Shown: positions 1 through 7,938, counted from the first letter of the stretch. The stretch: DNA of 64,000 nt from Kocuria dechangensis (GCF_014636775.1 NZ_BMEQ01000009.1:62001-126000); one strand, 5' to 3'. Translations and numbers: made by a program. The notes: generated from the letters alone by a model not told the origin.

Positions 1-1142
1 AGGCTCACGGCGGTGTTGTCGAAGGACACGTCCCCGGAGATCTGGTACGCGAGCAGCGCGGCGAACATGGGGCCCAGGGCGTAGAAGAGGAAGTCCATGC
101 CGTCCTGCGCGCTCGAGAACCAGACGACCGCGGCGATCGCGGGCACCACGACCAGGGCGCCCGAGTAGCGGGGGTCGCGCACCCAGTAGAGCAGGCAGCG
201 CGCCGCCACGGCGGCCCATGGGCGCTCGGGGATCCGGTCGAACAGGCCCGCGCCCGCGTCGGCGCGGGGCCCGGCCCTCCGTTCCGTGGTCGCGGAGGTC
301 AGGGCGCGGGCCTGCGCGACCCGCCAGCACAGGACGAGGACCGCGACGCTCGCGACCGTGAGCGCCGTGCGCGCGGCGGCTTCCGGCCAGCGCCCCGCGG
401 CGACGTCGGCGGGAACGGCCCACACCGCGCCCACCGGGGTCCACGCGAGCGCCGCCGCCCACTCCGGCAGGCGGTCCCACGTGCCCTCGAGCCCGTTCAT
501 GGCGCCTGCGAGGAGCGGGCCCATGAGCACGAGGCCCAGCAGGGCCACGAGGGACAGCACCTCCGTGGCGCGGCGGCGCCGGCCCAGGCCCACGGCGAGG
601 GCCGTGACGAGCCGGGAGCCGCTGACCACCAGCGCCAGGGCGAGCGGCAGACAGAACACCGCGGCCACGACGGCGGGGACGGAGGAGCGCCACGAGGACA
701 CGGAGGCGATCAGCGCGACGGTCGTGAGCGCGCCCGGGACGCCGACCAGCGCGCCGACGGCCTGGCCCCACTGGACCTGCCCCACGCCGAGGGGGAAGAG
801 GGCGAGCCGGGCGGGGTCCAGGGTGGCGTCCGCGCGCGAGGCGAGCACGGGCAGGAGCCACCAGGCGAGCGTCGTGCCGCCGCCGGCCAGGACAAGGACG
901 GTCCGCACGAGGGACAGGTCCTGGCCGCCGAGCAGCACGAGCCCCAGCACCGCGAAGGCGAGCACGAACAGGAAGTAGGCGGCGCCCAGGATCGTTCCCA
1001 CCAGCACCCAGGTGCTGCGCGTGACGGTGTTGAGCAGGATCCGGGCCTTGAGGCCGACGAGCCTGCCCACCAGCACGGCGGACCCGGCGCCGTGCACCGC
1101 CGGGGCGGGGGCGAGCGGGGGGACCGTGCCGGCCCGGTTCAC
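1..1142 (-). CDS. ABC transporter permease, C-terminus cut by window edge
   Basis: About 380 codons are visible and the frame is open to the left edge. The GTG start at 1142 overlaps the TGA of the ATPase gene (GTGA), so the two genes are translationally coupled. The protein is very hydrophobic, with repeated Leu/Val/Ala-rich membrane spans separated by Arg-rich loops, as in permeases that pair with a separate ATPase. I see no domain that identifies a substrate; an export role is inferred from the absence of a binding protein. It probably sits in the cytoplasmic membrane with the product of the upstream gene. Confidence 0.75.
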   Translation of the reverse strand, partial: MNRAGTVPPLAPAPAVHGAGSAVLVGRLVGLKARILLNTVTRSTWVLVGTILGAAYFLFVLAFAVLGLVLLGGQDLSLVRTVLVLAGGGTTLAWWLLPVLASRADATLDPARLALFPLGVGQVQWGQAVGALVGVPGALTTVALIASVSSWRSSVPAVVAAVFCLPLALALVVSGSRLVTALAVGLGRRRRATEVLSLVALLGLVLMGPLLAGAMNGLEGTWDRLPEWAAALAWTPVGAVWAVPADVAAGRWPEAAARTALTVASVAVLVLCWRVAQARALTSATTERRAGPRADAGAGLFDRIPERPWAAVAARCLLYWVRDPRYSGALVVVPAIAAVVWFSSAQDGMDFLFYALGPMFAALLAYQISGDVSFDNTAVS

Positions 1143-1999
1143 TCCGGGCGCAGCCACGACAGGCCCTCCCCCGCCCCGGCGCGACCGCCCACGAGCTCGA
1201 CGAACCGGTCCTCCAGGGAGGCCCCGGCCCGCACCTCGTCCACGGTCCCGGCGGCCAGCACCCGCCCCCGGTCGAGGACCGCCACGTGGTCGCACATCCG
1301 CTGGACGAGGTCCATGACGTGGCTGGAGACGACGACGGTGCCCCCCGCCGCCACGAATGCGTGCAGGATCGCCCGGATGTTGGCGGCGGAGACGGGGTCC
1401 ACCGACTCGAACGGCTCGTCGAGCACTAGCAGGCTGGGGGCGTGGATGAGGGCGCCGGCGAGGGCGATCTTCTTGGTCATGCCCGCGGAGTAGTCCTGCA
1501 CCTGGGTCCCGGCGTCCCCGGACAGGTCCATGGCGTGCAGGAGGTCCTCGGTGCGCCGCGCCACGGTCTCCCGGTCCATGCCGCGGAGCAGCCCGGAGTA
1601 GGTGACGAGCTGGCGGCCCGTGAGCCGGTCGAACAGGTGCACGCCGTCCGGCAGCACGCCCATGAGCTGCTTGGCGCGCCGGGGCTCCGCCCACACGTCC
1701 ACGCCGGTCACGCGGACCGACCCGGCCGTGGGCCGCAGGAGGCCCGTCGCCATGGAGAGCATCGTGGTCTTGCCCGCGCCGTTGCGGCCCACGAGCCCGA
1801 AGAAGGAGCCGCGCGGCACGTCGAGGTCGACCCGGTCCACGGCGACCTTCGCCTCCGGCGTGCCGGGGCGGCCGAAGACCCGGACGAGCCCGCGCACGCT
1901 CAGCGCCGGTTCCCCGGCGCGGGGCGGAGGGGGCGAGGAGGCCGCGGACGGGTGCGGAGGCAGGTCGGGGGCGGCCGCGGCGGAGAACGGATGGCTCAT
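1139..1999 (-). CDS. ABC transporter ATP-binding protein
   Basis: A 286-residue nucleotide-binding subunit. Walker A GRNGAGKT is at about residues 71-78, the signature is the variant YSAGMTKK at about 170-176, and Walker B LVLDE is at about 191-195. A Pro/Ala-rich tail of about 30 residues precedes the domain. The open frame runs further upstream, but a TAGGCT -10 hexamer lies only 7 bases before this ATG, so this start (leaderless mRNA) is preferred. It overlaps the permease by 4 bp and would power it. Substrate unknown; the single ATPase plus single permease layout resembles two-gene exporters. Confidence 0.88.
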   Translation of the reverse strand: MSHPFSAAAAPDLPPHPSAASSPPPPRAGEPALSVRGLVRVFGRPGTPEAKVAVDRVDLDVPRGSFFGLVGRNGAGKTTMLSMATGLLRPTAGSVRVTGVDVWAEPRRAKQLMGVLPDGVHLFDRLTGRQLVTYSGLLRGMDRETVARRTEDLLHAMDLSGDAGTQVQDYSAGMTKKIALAGALIHAPSLLVLDEPFESVDPVSAANIRAILHAFVAAGGTVVVSSHVMDLVQRMCDHVAVLDRGRVLAAGTVDEVRAGASLEDRFVELVGGRAGAGEGLSWLRPE

Positions 2000-2006
2000 G
2001 GTCTCC

Positions 2007-2012
2007 AGCCTA
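2007..2012 (-). promoter_or_regulatory. -10 hexamer of leaderless ABC ATPase mRNA
   Basis: TAGGCT on the minus strand, followed by 7 bases and then the ATG at 1999. This spacing puts transcription start on or next to the initiation codon. No convincing -35 is visible. Confidence 0.55.
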
Positions 2013-2135
2013 GGCAGGCGCCCCGCACCGCGGTGTCCGGCGCGCGGCGGACAGGATCCACGGCGCTCACGGCCGGCCGGGGAAGTGGTCCGCATCACGT
2101 CCTAGCGTGTCGGAGGCGGGCGCGATCATGGACCC

Positions 2136-4208
2136 ATGACCGCGACCGCGCACCGTCCGGGACCGCGCCTCCGTCCGGGACCGCGCCTCCATCCGGGACC
2201 GCGCCTCCATCCGGGACCGCGCCTCCATCCGGGACCGCGCCTCCATCCGGGACCGCGCCTCCATCCGGGACCGCGCCTCCATCCGGGACCGCGCCTCCAT
2301 CCGGCGGGGCCGTTCCTGCCCGAGGGTGCCTCACGGTGGGGGTCCCTGGAGGAGGCCCTGGCGCAGGAGACGGACCTGGCCGAGATCGGCGCCGAGTACG
2401 CCCGGGCCGTGACCGAGCTGGTGGAGGCCGCCCGGGCCGAGGCGCGGGCTGCCGGGGCGCAGTACCGGCTGATCCACCGGATGTGGGGGCTGGCCGAGGA
2501 GGCCCGCGAGCAGCGCTGGGCCGTGGAGGCCGCCTGGCTGCGCCGCGGCGCCGACCGCGTCGGGGCGGGAACCCTGGAGCCGGAGGAGCAGACCCTCCAG
2601 GACGTGGCCGACGAGATCGGCCCGGCGCTGGCCCTGCCCGCCGTCACCGCCCGGGCCCGGGTCCGCGAGGCGGTGGTCCTGGGGAAGGACCTGCCCCAGG
2701 TCCTGGCCGCCCTGGAGAACGGGCACGTCGGAGTCGCCCAGGCGCGGGTCATCGTGGGCCTGTGGCTGGAGCTGGCCGAGGACGCCGCCTCGCTGCCCGC
2801 GGCCCAGCGCCCGGAGCCGCGGGCGGTGCAGCGGGTCGTGGAGGAGCTGCTGGACCGCGCCCCGCAGCTCACCGGGGCGCAGCTGCGCGGACTGGCGCGC
2901 CGGCGCCGGGCCGGTCTGACGGCCGCGCACGCGGATGCCCGGCACCGGGCCGCCCTGGCCGACCGGCGGGTGTGGGTCGAGCCGTTGGCGGACGGCATGG
3001 CGCTGCTGGGAGCGATCCTGGACGCGGCCACCGCCACCGCCGTGCACGACCGTCTCACCTCCCTGGCCGAGCGCACCGACCCCACCCGGACGGGTCCGTC
3101 CGGGGCCCACGGGGCGGATCCCGTCGTCGACCACGCCCTCCCCGGCGGTGACTTCTCGCGCGGCGACTCATCCGGCAGTGACTTTTGCACCACTGACTTT
3201 TGCACCACTGACTTTTGCAGCACCGACTCCTGCAGCACTGACTTTTCCGGCGGCGACTTCTCCGCCGGCGACTTCTCCGCCGGCGACGCGACGGACGGTG
3301 TCCTGCTCGGCCGTGCCGGGTCCGGCGCTGGCACGACCCGCGGCGACTGCGCTCCCGTCCCCCGCACGCTGGGCCAGCGGCGGGCCGACGTCCTGGCCGA
3401 TCTGCTGCTGGACGGGGAGCCCGAGCACTGGCCCGAGCGGCTGCGGGGGATCCGCGGGCAGGTCACCGTCACGGTCCCAGCCCTGGCCCTGCTCGCCCAC
3501 GGCCTCCCGTCCCCGGCGCCGGACTCAGCCCGCGCCGGGACGGACCCCGGGGGGCTCCTGGAGTCCCTCGTGCGCGACCCGGGGTGCGCTCAGCTGGGCG
3601 GCTACGGGCCGATCCCGGTGGCGCTCGCGGCCCGGATCGCCGCCCGCGCCCCGTCGTGGGCGCGAGTGCTCACCGACCCGGTGACAGCAGTGGTGACCGA
3701 CCACGACCGGACCCGCTACACGGTCCCGGCCGACCTGAAGCACCGGCTGCGGCTGCGCGACGGGACCTGCCGGTTCCCCGGCTGCCGGCGCCGGGCCGAG
3801 CGCTGCGACCTGGACCACACCGTGGCCTGGGCCCACGGAGGGAGGACGGCGGCGGACAATCTCGCCCACCTGTGCCGCCACCACCACCTGCTCAAGCACC
3901 GGACCGGCCCGCTGGGGCGGTGGCAGCTCGAGCACCACCGGCCTCCCGACCCACCGGTCGGCGCCTCGACGGCCGGCGCGGCAACGACCGGTACGTCGAC
4001 GACGGGCGCAACAACGACGGGCGCATCGACAACGGGCACATCGACGCCCGGCGGGGTGATGACGGGCACGACATCGGGCCGCGCGCCGCGGCCCGCCGCG
4101 GAGGGCGTGCTGGTCTGGACCTCACCGGCGGGGCGTACCTACCGCACCCACCCCGACGGCCACCGTCATCCTGACCACCACGACGATCAGGACCCGCCAC
4201 CGTTCTGA
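2136..4208 (+). CDS. DUF222 / HNH endonuclease-type protein with three repeat tracts
   Basis: A 690-residue protein of the actinobacterial DUF222 (13E12-like) family. Residues about 60-320 are the helical DUF222 region; a Cys-flanked HNH motif (CRFPGC, then LDH, DNLAHLC, HHHLLKH) is at about 545-588. Family members are predicted nucleases, often multicopy; the biological role is not established. Unusually, three in-frame repeats interrupt it: eight hexapeptides near the N-terminus, ten Asp-Phe pentapeptides in the linker before the HNH part, and six Gly-Thr pentapeptides after it. A weak -10 (TAGCGT, 2103-2108) precedes it. The start is uncertain, because the first repeat follows it directly and the GGAGG at 2112-2116 is distant. 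Confidence 0.82.
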   Translation: MTATAHRPGPRLRPGPRLHPGPRLHPGPRLHPGPRLHPGPRLHPGPRLHPGPRLHPAGPFLPEGASRWGSLEEALAQETDLAEIGAEYARAVTELVEAARAEARAAGAQYRLIHRMWGLAEEAREQRWAVEAAWLRRGADRVGAGTLEPEEQTLQDVADEIGPALALPAVTARARVREAVVLGKDLPQVLAALENGHVGVAQARVIVGLWLELAEDAASLPAAQRPEPRAVQRVVEELLDRAPQLTGAQLRGLARRRRAGLTAAHADARHRAALADRRVWVEPLADGMALLGAILDAATATAVHDRLTSLAERTDPTRTGPSGAHGADPVVDHALPGGDFSRGDSSGSDFCTTDFCTTDFCSTDSCSTDFSGGDFSAGDFSAGDATDGVLLGRAGSGAGTTRGDCAPVPRTLGQRRADVLADLLLDGEPEHWPERLRGIRGQVTVTVPALALLAHGLPSPAPDSARAGTDPGGLLESLVRDPGCAQLGGYGPIPVALAARIAARAPSWARVLTDPVTAVVTDHDRTRYTVPADLKHRLRLRDGTCRFPGCRRRAERCDLDHTVAWAHGGRTAADNLAHLCRHHHLLKHRTGPLGRWQLEHHRPPDPPVGASTAGAATTGTSTTGATTTGASTTGTSTPGGVMTGTTSGRAPRPAAEGVLVWTSPAGRTYRTHPDGHRHPDHHDDQDPPPF
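2157..2300 (+). repeat. 18-bp tandem repeat, eight copies, in coding sequence
   Basis: Eight head-to-tail copies of an 18-bp unit encode PGPRLR once and then PGPRLH seven times, directly after residue 7 of the DUF222 protein. The copies differ only at one or two bases. Copy-number change would keep the reading frame. Confidence 0.95.
3150..3299 (+). repeat. 15-bp repeat encoding ten Asp-Phe pentapeptides
   Basis: Residues 339-388 of the DUF222 protein are ten successive five-residue units beginning with Asp, mostly D-F-(S/C)-x-(G/T). Written from the preceding residue, several units fit the pentapeptide-repeat consensus [STAV][DN][LF][STR]x. The central part (about 3180-3254) uses TTT, TGC and ACT codons and is visibly richer in A and T than its surroundings. 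Confidence 0.85.
3960..4049 (+). repeat. 15-bp repeat encoding six Gly-Thr pentapeptides
   Basis: Six imperfect 15-bp units encode G-(A/T)-(S/A/T)-T-(A/T/P), a low-complexity Thr-rich tail after the HNH motif. Like the other two tracts, it keeps frame. Confidence 0.85.
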
Positions 4209-4291
4209 GCAGGGTCAGGTCCCGGACGCACGCTTCGGTGCCAGCGGGGGCGAACCCACGAGTCGGCCCCGGGCGGACACCGGACGCACAT

Positions 4292-4470
4292 CGGCACCCG
4301 TGTGCTGCGGGGCTGGCCCGGCTCACGGCATCCGGGGATGCGGGGCCGGACTCGCGGCACCCGTGTGCTGGGGGACCGAGATGGCGCGGGCCGGACTCGC
4401 GGCACCCGTGTGCTGCGGGACCGAGATCGGGGGCCGGACTCGCGACACCCGTGTGCTGCGGGGCCAAGAT
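4292..4470. repeat. Four imperfect copies of a ~40-bp intergenic repeat
   Basis: Copies at 4292-4312 (partial), 4344-4382, 4388-4427 and 4431-4470 share the core CGGCACCCGTGTGCTG. The three full copies start with GGCCGGACTCGCG and end in a GACCGAGAT-like block, spaced 43-45 bp apart. The core contains a short dyad, GCAC-CCGT-GTGC. They fill the gap between the convergent DUF222 and thioredoxin-fold genes; no gene is visible in 4209-4571. Confidence 0.85.
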
Positions 4471-4522
4471 CGCGAGGGCCCGGCTCGCGGGAGCAGCCTC
4501 GCCGACCTCCGGCGGGCCCCGG

Positions 4523-4564
4523 GCCCCGAGCCCCGAGCCCCGAGCCCCGAGCCCCGAGCCCCGA
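4523..4564. repeat. 7-bp microsatellite (GCCCCGA)x6
   Basis: Six exact tandem copies of GCCCCGA end 7 bases before the stop codon of the thioredoxin-fold gene, in non-coding DNA. This is a likely replication-slippage tract. Confidence 0.95.
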
Positions 4565-4571
4565 GCGGACC

Positions 4572-5549
4572 CTAGAACAGCGCGCGCATGAGGGCGGCGC
4601 GCGCCGTCACGACGCGGGGATCCTCGGCTCCCACCACGTCGAAGAGCTCCAGCAGGCGCACCCGCACGGTGTCACGGTCCTCCCCCGCCGTGCGCCGGAG
4701 CAGGTCGAGGAGCCGCCGGAAGGCGTCCTCGACGTGCCCGCCGGAGACGTCGAGGTCGGCCACGGCGAGCTGCGCCTGGACGTCGTCCGGGGCCGAGGCC
4801 GCCGCTGCGCGGGCCTGGGCGGCGTTGAGCGGCAGCACGCGCTTCAGCAGGTGCACCTGGGCGAGGGCCAGCTTGGCCTCCCGGTCCCCGGGGTTCTCGG
4901 TGATCGCCTGGTTGTAGGCGGCCTCAGCGCCGTCGAGGTCGCCCGCCTCGAGGGCGTCCACGGCCTTCTGGTGCAGCGGGGGCAGAGGCTTCTCCTCCTC
5001 GGCCTGCACGGGCTCAACGGTGCCCGTGATGCCGTTCTGCTCCGCGAGCGCGAGCAGCTCGTCGAAGAACTGGGCGACCTGCTCCGGCGGGACCGTGCTG
5101 TTGAAGAGCGGCACCGGCCGCCCGCCCAGCAGCGCCACCACGGTGGGCACCGACTGGGCCTGGAACATCTGCGCGATCTCGGGCGAGGCCTCCGCGTCCA
5201 CGGACGCGAGCAGGATGCGCCCGGCGTAGCGGTCCACCACCTGCTCCAGCGTGTCGGCGAACGCCACGGACTGCTGGCTGAAGCGGGCCCACAGCGCGAA
5301 GACCACGGGGACCTGGGTCGAGAGCTGCGCGACCTCCTGGAAGTCCGCGGCCGTCACCTCGCGCCGGTAGCCGCCGGCGCCCCCGGCCCCGCCGCTCGGC
5401 GCGGCCGCCGGTCCGGCGGCAGGTGCGGCGGCGGAGCCGAGGTCCACGGCTCCTCGCACCGAGGCCGGCAGCTCCTCCCCGGGCCGGGCCTGGGGGTGGG
5501 CGGCGGACCGGTCCGGTCGGCTCGGCGGCTGGTGCTGGAACTCGTTCAC
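4572..5549 (-). CDS. Thioredoxin-fold / TPR co-chaperone (YbbN/CnoX-like), no active-site Cys
   Basis: 325 residues. A Pro/Ala/Gly-rich N-terminal 60 residues are followed by a thioredoxin fold (about 63-175) and a tetratricopeptide-type helical C-terminus. At the place of the WCxxC active site the sequence is WARFSQQS (residues 87-94), so both cysteines are replaced by serine and it cannot act as a dithiol oxidoreductase. Family members act as holdase or GroEL-linked co-chaperones; that role is inferred. The GTG at 5549 has an AGAGGAAG ribosome site; the frame is open further upstream but without family-like sequence. A GATAAT -10 lies at 5607-5612. Confidence 0.85.
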   Translation of the reverse strand: MNEFQHQPPSRPDRSAAHPQARPGEELPASVRGAVDLGSAAAPAAGPAAAPSGGAGGAGGYRREVTAADFQEVAQLSTQVPVVFALWARFSQQSVAFADTLEQVVDRYAGRILLASVDAEASPEIAQMFQAQSVPTVVALLGGRPVPLFNSTVPPEQVAQFFDELLALAEQNGITGTVEPVQAEEEKPLPPLHQKAVDALEAGDLDGAEAAYNQAITENPGDREAKLALAQVHLLKRVLPLNAAQARAAAASAPDDVQAQLAVADLDVSGGHVEDAFRRLLDLLRRTAGEDRDTVRVRLLELFDVVGAEDPRVVTARAALMRALF

Positions 5550-5606
5550 GGGGCTTCCTCTCACGGGGGTGATCGGCGCCGGTCGGGCGCCGCGGGTCTC
5601 CCGTCG

Positions 5607-5612
5607 ATTATC
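5607..5612 (-). promoter_or_regulatory. Putative -10 for thioredoxin-fold gene
   Basis: GATAAT on the minus strand, 57 bases before the GTG start, in otherwise very GC-rich DNA. No clear -35. Confidence 0.4.
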
Positions 5613-5651
5613 GGCCGCGCGCGGCGGCTCGGCCACCGGGACCGCCCGGTG

Positions 5652-5657
5652 TACGCT
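5652..5657 (+). promoter_or_regulatory. Putative -10 upstream of AI-2E transporter
   Basis: TACGCT, followed by 6 bases and then a GTG at 5664, the same spacing as the leaderless genes in this window. It would start transcription at the short leader frame preceding the transporter. Confidence 0.45.
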
Positions 5658-5663
5658 TCCGGC

Positions 5664-5747
5664 GTGACCGCGACCCTGCCGGCGGCCCCGAGGAACCGGC
5701 GGCACCGGCCCGCGACGCCACACCGACCCCCACGGGAGCAGCGATGA
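5664..5747 (+). CDS. Possible leaderless 27-residue leader peptide
   Basis: GTG at 5664 opens a 27-codon frame (Arg/Pro-rich, no recognisable family) whose TGA overlaps the transporter ATG in an ATGA junction. Its only support is the position of the -10 hexamer and the overlap. It may simply be an untranslated leader. Confidence 0.3.
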   Translation: MTATLPAAPRNRRHRPATPHRPPREQR

Positions 5748-7048
5748 CGCCACCCGAGCCGGGCCCCCCGCCGGGGCCGGTGCCGCCCGAGCCGTCCCAG
5801 CCGTCCCAGGCGTCCCAGCCGTCCGGGACGCCGGGGAGTCCCGGCGCGCCGGACGCCCCGGCGACGCGCGCCGTGCGGCCCCGCCGCGCCGAGCTCCTCG
5901 GCCGCTTCCTGCGCCCCCTGCCGGGCGCGCGCCCCCGCCCCCGCTTCGAGGTCCCGCCCGAGGAGCGCGCCTCCGCGGAGCGGAGCCCCTCGTCGTGGGC
6001 CGAGCCGGCGCGGCCGGTCCAGACCGGCTTCCTCCTGGCGGTGGGCGTCGGCCTGGCCCTGCTGTGCTGGTGGGTGCTCGCGAACGTGGGGCCCCTGGTC
6101 GGGTGGGTCGTGACGGCAACGTTCCTCGCCCTCGGGCTGGAGCCCCTCGTCCGGTGGCTCGAGACCCGCGGGGTGCCGCGCCCCGGCGCCGTCCTCCTGG
6201 TCGTCCTCGCCCTGGCGGGCGCCTTCGCGCTGCTCATCGTCGTGGTCGTGCCGCGGGTCGTCGCCGAGGCCTCGCTCCTGGCCGGGCGCGTCCCACAGCT
6301 GATCGACGACTTCCTGGGCTCCGAGGCGTTCGAGCGGCTCGACCGGCAGCTCCGGATCCGCGACTCCACCGAGCAGTGGGTGCAGGACCTCTCCGGGCGC
6401 ATCGCCGCCGACCAGGACTTCCTGGGCGGGCTCTTCGGCGGTGTCGTGGGCGTGGGCACGGTCGTGCTCAACGTCCTGGCGGGGACCCTGATCGTCCTGG
6501 CCCTCACGCTGTACTTCCTGTTCTCGCTGCCGATCATGACGCAGTGGGCCTACCGCCTGGCCCCGGCCTCCGGTCGCGCCCGCGTCCAGGAGCTGGGCGA
6601 CCAGATGGTGCGCGGCGTCGGCAACTACGTCGTCGGGCAGACCTGCGTCGCCCTCCTCAACGCCGCCGTCGCGCTGGTCCTCATGACGGTCACCGGTGTG
6701 CCGTTCGCGGCGCTGCTGGTGGTCTTCGTGGCTGTGCTGGCCTTCGTGCCCCTCGTGGGCGGCGTGCTCGCCGGCCTGCTGGTGACGCTCGTGGCCCTGA
6801 CCGCCGACTGGGGCACGGCCCTGCCCTACGCGATCGGCTACTTCGCCTATCTCCAGGTGGAGGCCTACTTCGTCTCGCCGCGCATCATGCGCCGGGCCGT
6901 CGCGGTGCCCGGGGCCATCGCCGTGATCGCGGTGGCGGCCGGCGGCGCCCTGTGGGGCGTCCTCGGGGCCCTCATCGCGATCCCCACCGCCGCCGCCGGT
7001 CTCCTGCTCGTGCGCGAGGTCTTCGTCCCGAGGCAGGACCGGCGCTGA
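5744..7048 (+). CDS. AI-2E family (TqsA/PerM-like) transporter
   Basis: 434 residues. A Pro/Ser-rich, then Arg-rich cytoplasmic N-terminus of about 85 residues precedes the membrane part. Hydrophobic spans near residues 95-165 are followed by a soluble middle helical region (about 175-235) and a second set of spans ending in a long Ala/Ile/Val-rich segment, the UPF0118 pattern. Family members are linked to export of small molecules or to ion exchange; the substrate here cannot be read from sequence. ATG with GGGAGCAG just upstream. It converges on the hydrolase gene. Confidence 0.85.
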   Translation: MTPPEPGPPPGPVPPEPSQPSQASQPSGTPGSPGAPDAPATRAVRPRRAELLGRFLRPLPGARPRPRFEVPPEERASAERSPSSWAEPARPVQTGFLLAVGVGLALLCWWVLANVGPLVGWVVTATFLALGLEPLVRWLETRGVPRPGAVLLVVLALAGAFALLIVVVVPRVVAEASLLAGRVPQLIDDFLGSEAFERLDRQLRIRDSTEQWVQDLSGRIAADQDFLGGLFGGVVGVGTVVLNVLAGTLIVLALTLYFLFSLPIMTQWAYRLAPASGRARVQELGDQMVRGVGNYVVGQTCVALLNAAVALVLMTVTGVPFAALLVVFVAVLAFVPLVGGVLAGLLVTLVALTADWGTALPYAIGYFAYLQVEAYFVSPRIMRRAVAVPGAIAVIAVAAGGALWGVLGALIAIPTAAAGLLLVREVFVPRQDRR

Positions 7049-7142
7049 GCCGCTGAGCAGGACGACGGCGCGGAACATCGGCATGGGAAGACCGCGCCGA
7101 CGGGCTCGCCGGACGACCACGCGGGACGACGGCGCGCCGCGC

Positions 7143-7931
7143 TCAGCTGCCCTTGGCGGTGGGCCCCGACCACGTGGCCGGGAGCCGGACGGGCTCGCCC
7201 AGGACGGTGGAGGCGATCTCGTCCAGCGCCCGCTGCACGAACCGCTCCCCCACCCACAGGTGCTTGGCCCCGTCCACGCCGGTCAGCTCGGCCTGCGGCA
7301 CGCGGGCGAAGCGCCGCGCCGCCTCCTCGGGCCGCAGGTAGTCGTCGAACTCCGGCACCAGCACCCGCAGCGGCTTGCGGGAGGCCGCCCACCGGTCCAG
7401 GTCCGCGTCGCCGGCCCGGTGCAGCGGCGGGGAGAGCAGGATGCCGCCCTCGACCCGGTCCGCGACCGGGGGCACCGCCCCGTACTTGAGCACGAGCTCG
7501 GAGCCGAAGGACCAGCCCACCAGCCAGCGCTGCGGCAGGCCCTGCGCCATGGCCCACTCGGTGGCGGCCTCGACGTCGTACCGCTCGGCGTCACCGCCGT
7601 CGAAGGCGCCGGTGCTCGTCCCTCGGGGCGAGGAGGTGCCGCGCAGGTTGAAGCGCAGCACCGCGATGCCGGCGAGCGCGGGCAGCCGGTAGGAGGCCTT
7701 CTTGTACACGTGGGAGTCCATGAAGCCCCCGTGCGTGGGCAGCGGGTGGAGGGTCACCAGGGTGGCCCGGGGCTCGCCGCGGGCAGGGAGGGCGATCTCG
7801 CCGACGAGGGTCTGCCCGTCCTCCGTGCGCAGCTCGACGTTCTCCCGCCGGGCGGGCAGGACGGTCGCCGCCCGGATCTCGACGGGTTCATGGTTGGCCG
7901 TGTACACGAGGGTGGAGGGGTCGGAGCTCAT
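7143..7931 (-). CDS. Alpha/beta-hydrolase
   Basis: 262 residues. Nucleophile elbow G-W-S-F-G places Ser141 as the catalytic serine; candidate acid residues are Asp196/Asp197 in EFDD and the histidine is probably His224 in GAKHLW. The early LHPLPTHGG and FNLRGTS segments resemble the dienelactone-hydrolase/YfhR-type group. No signal peptide, so cytoplasmic. Substrate unknown. A TACACT -10 seven bases before the ATG implies a leaderless mRNA and fixes the start. Confidence 0.85.
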   Translation of the reverse strand: MSSDPSTLVYTANHEPVEIRAATVLPARRENVELRTEDGQTLVGEIALPARGEPRATLVTLHPLPTHGGFMDSHVYKKASYRLPALAGIAVLRFNLRGTSSPRGTSTGAFDGGDAERYDVEAATEWAMAQGLPQRWLVGWSFGSELVLKYGAVPPVADRVEGGILLSPPLHRAGDADLDRWAASRKPLRVLVPEFDDYLRPEEAARRFARVPQAELTGVDGAKHLWVGERFVQRALDEIASTVLGEPVRLPATWSGPTAKGS

Positions 7932-7938
7932 GCCCGCC

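Noticed and set aside
286-978. 230-codon plus-strand frame at the left edge
   Set aside because: Antisense to the ABC permease; Arg/Ser/Thr-rich with no features.
2157-2300. CRISPR-like array from the 18-bp repeats
   Set aside because: There are no spacers; the units are contiguous and coding.
4292-4470. CRISPR array from the 40-bp repeats
   Set aside because: Intervals between copies are only a few bases to about 30 and are not unique spacers; no cas genes.
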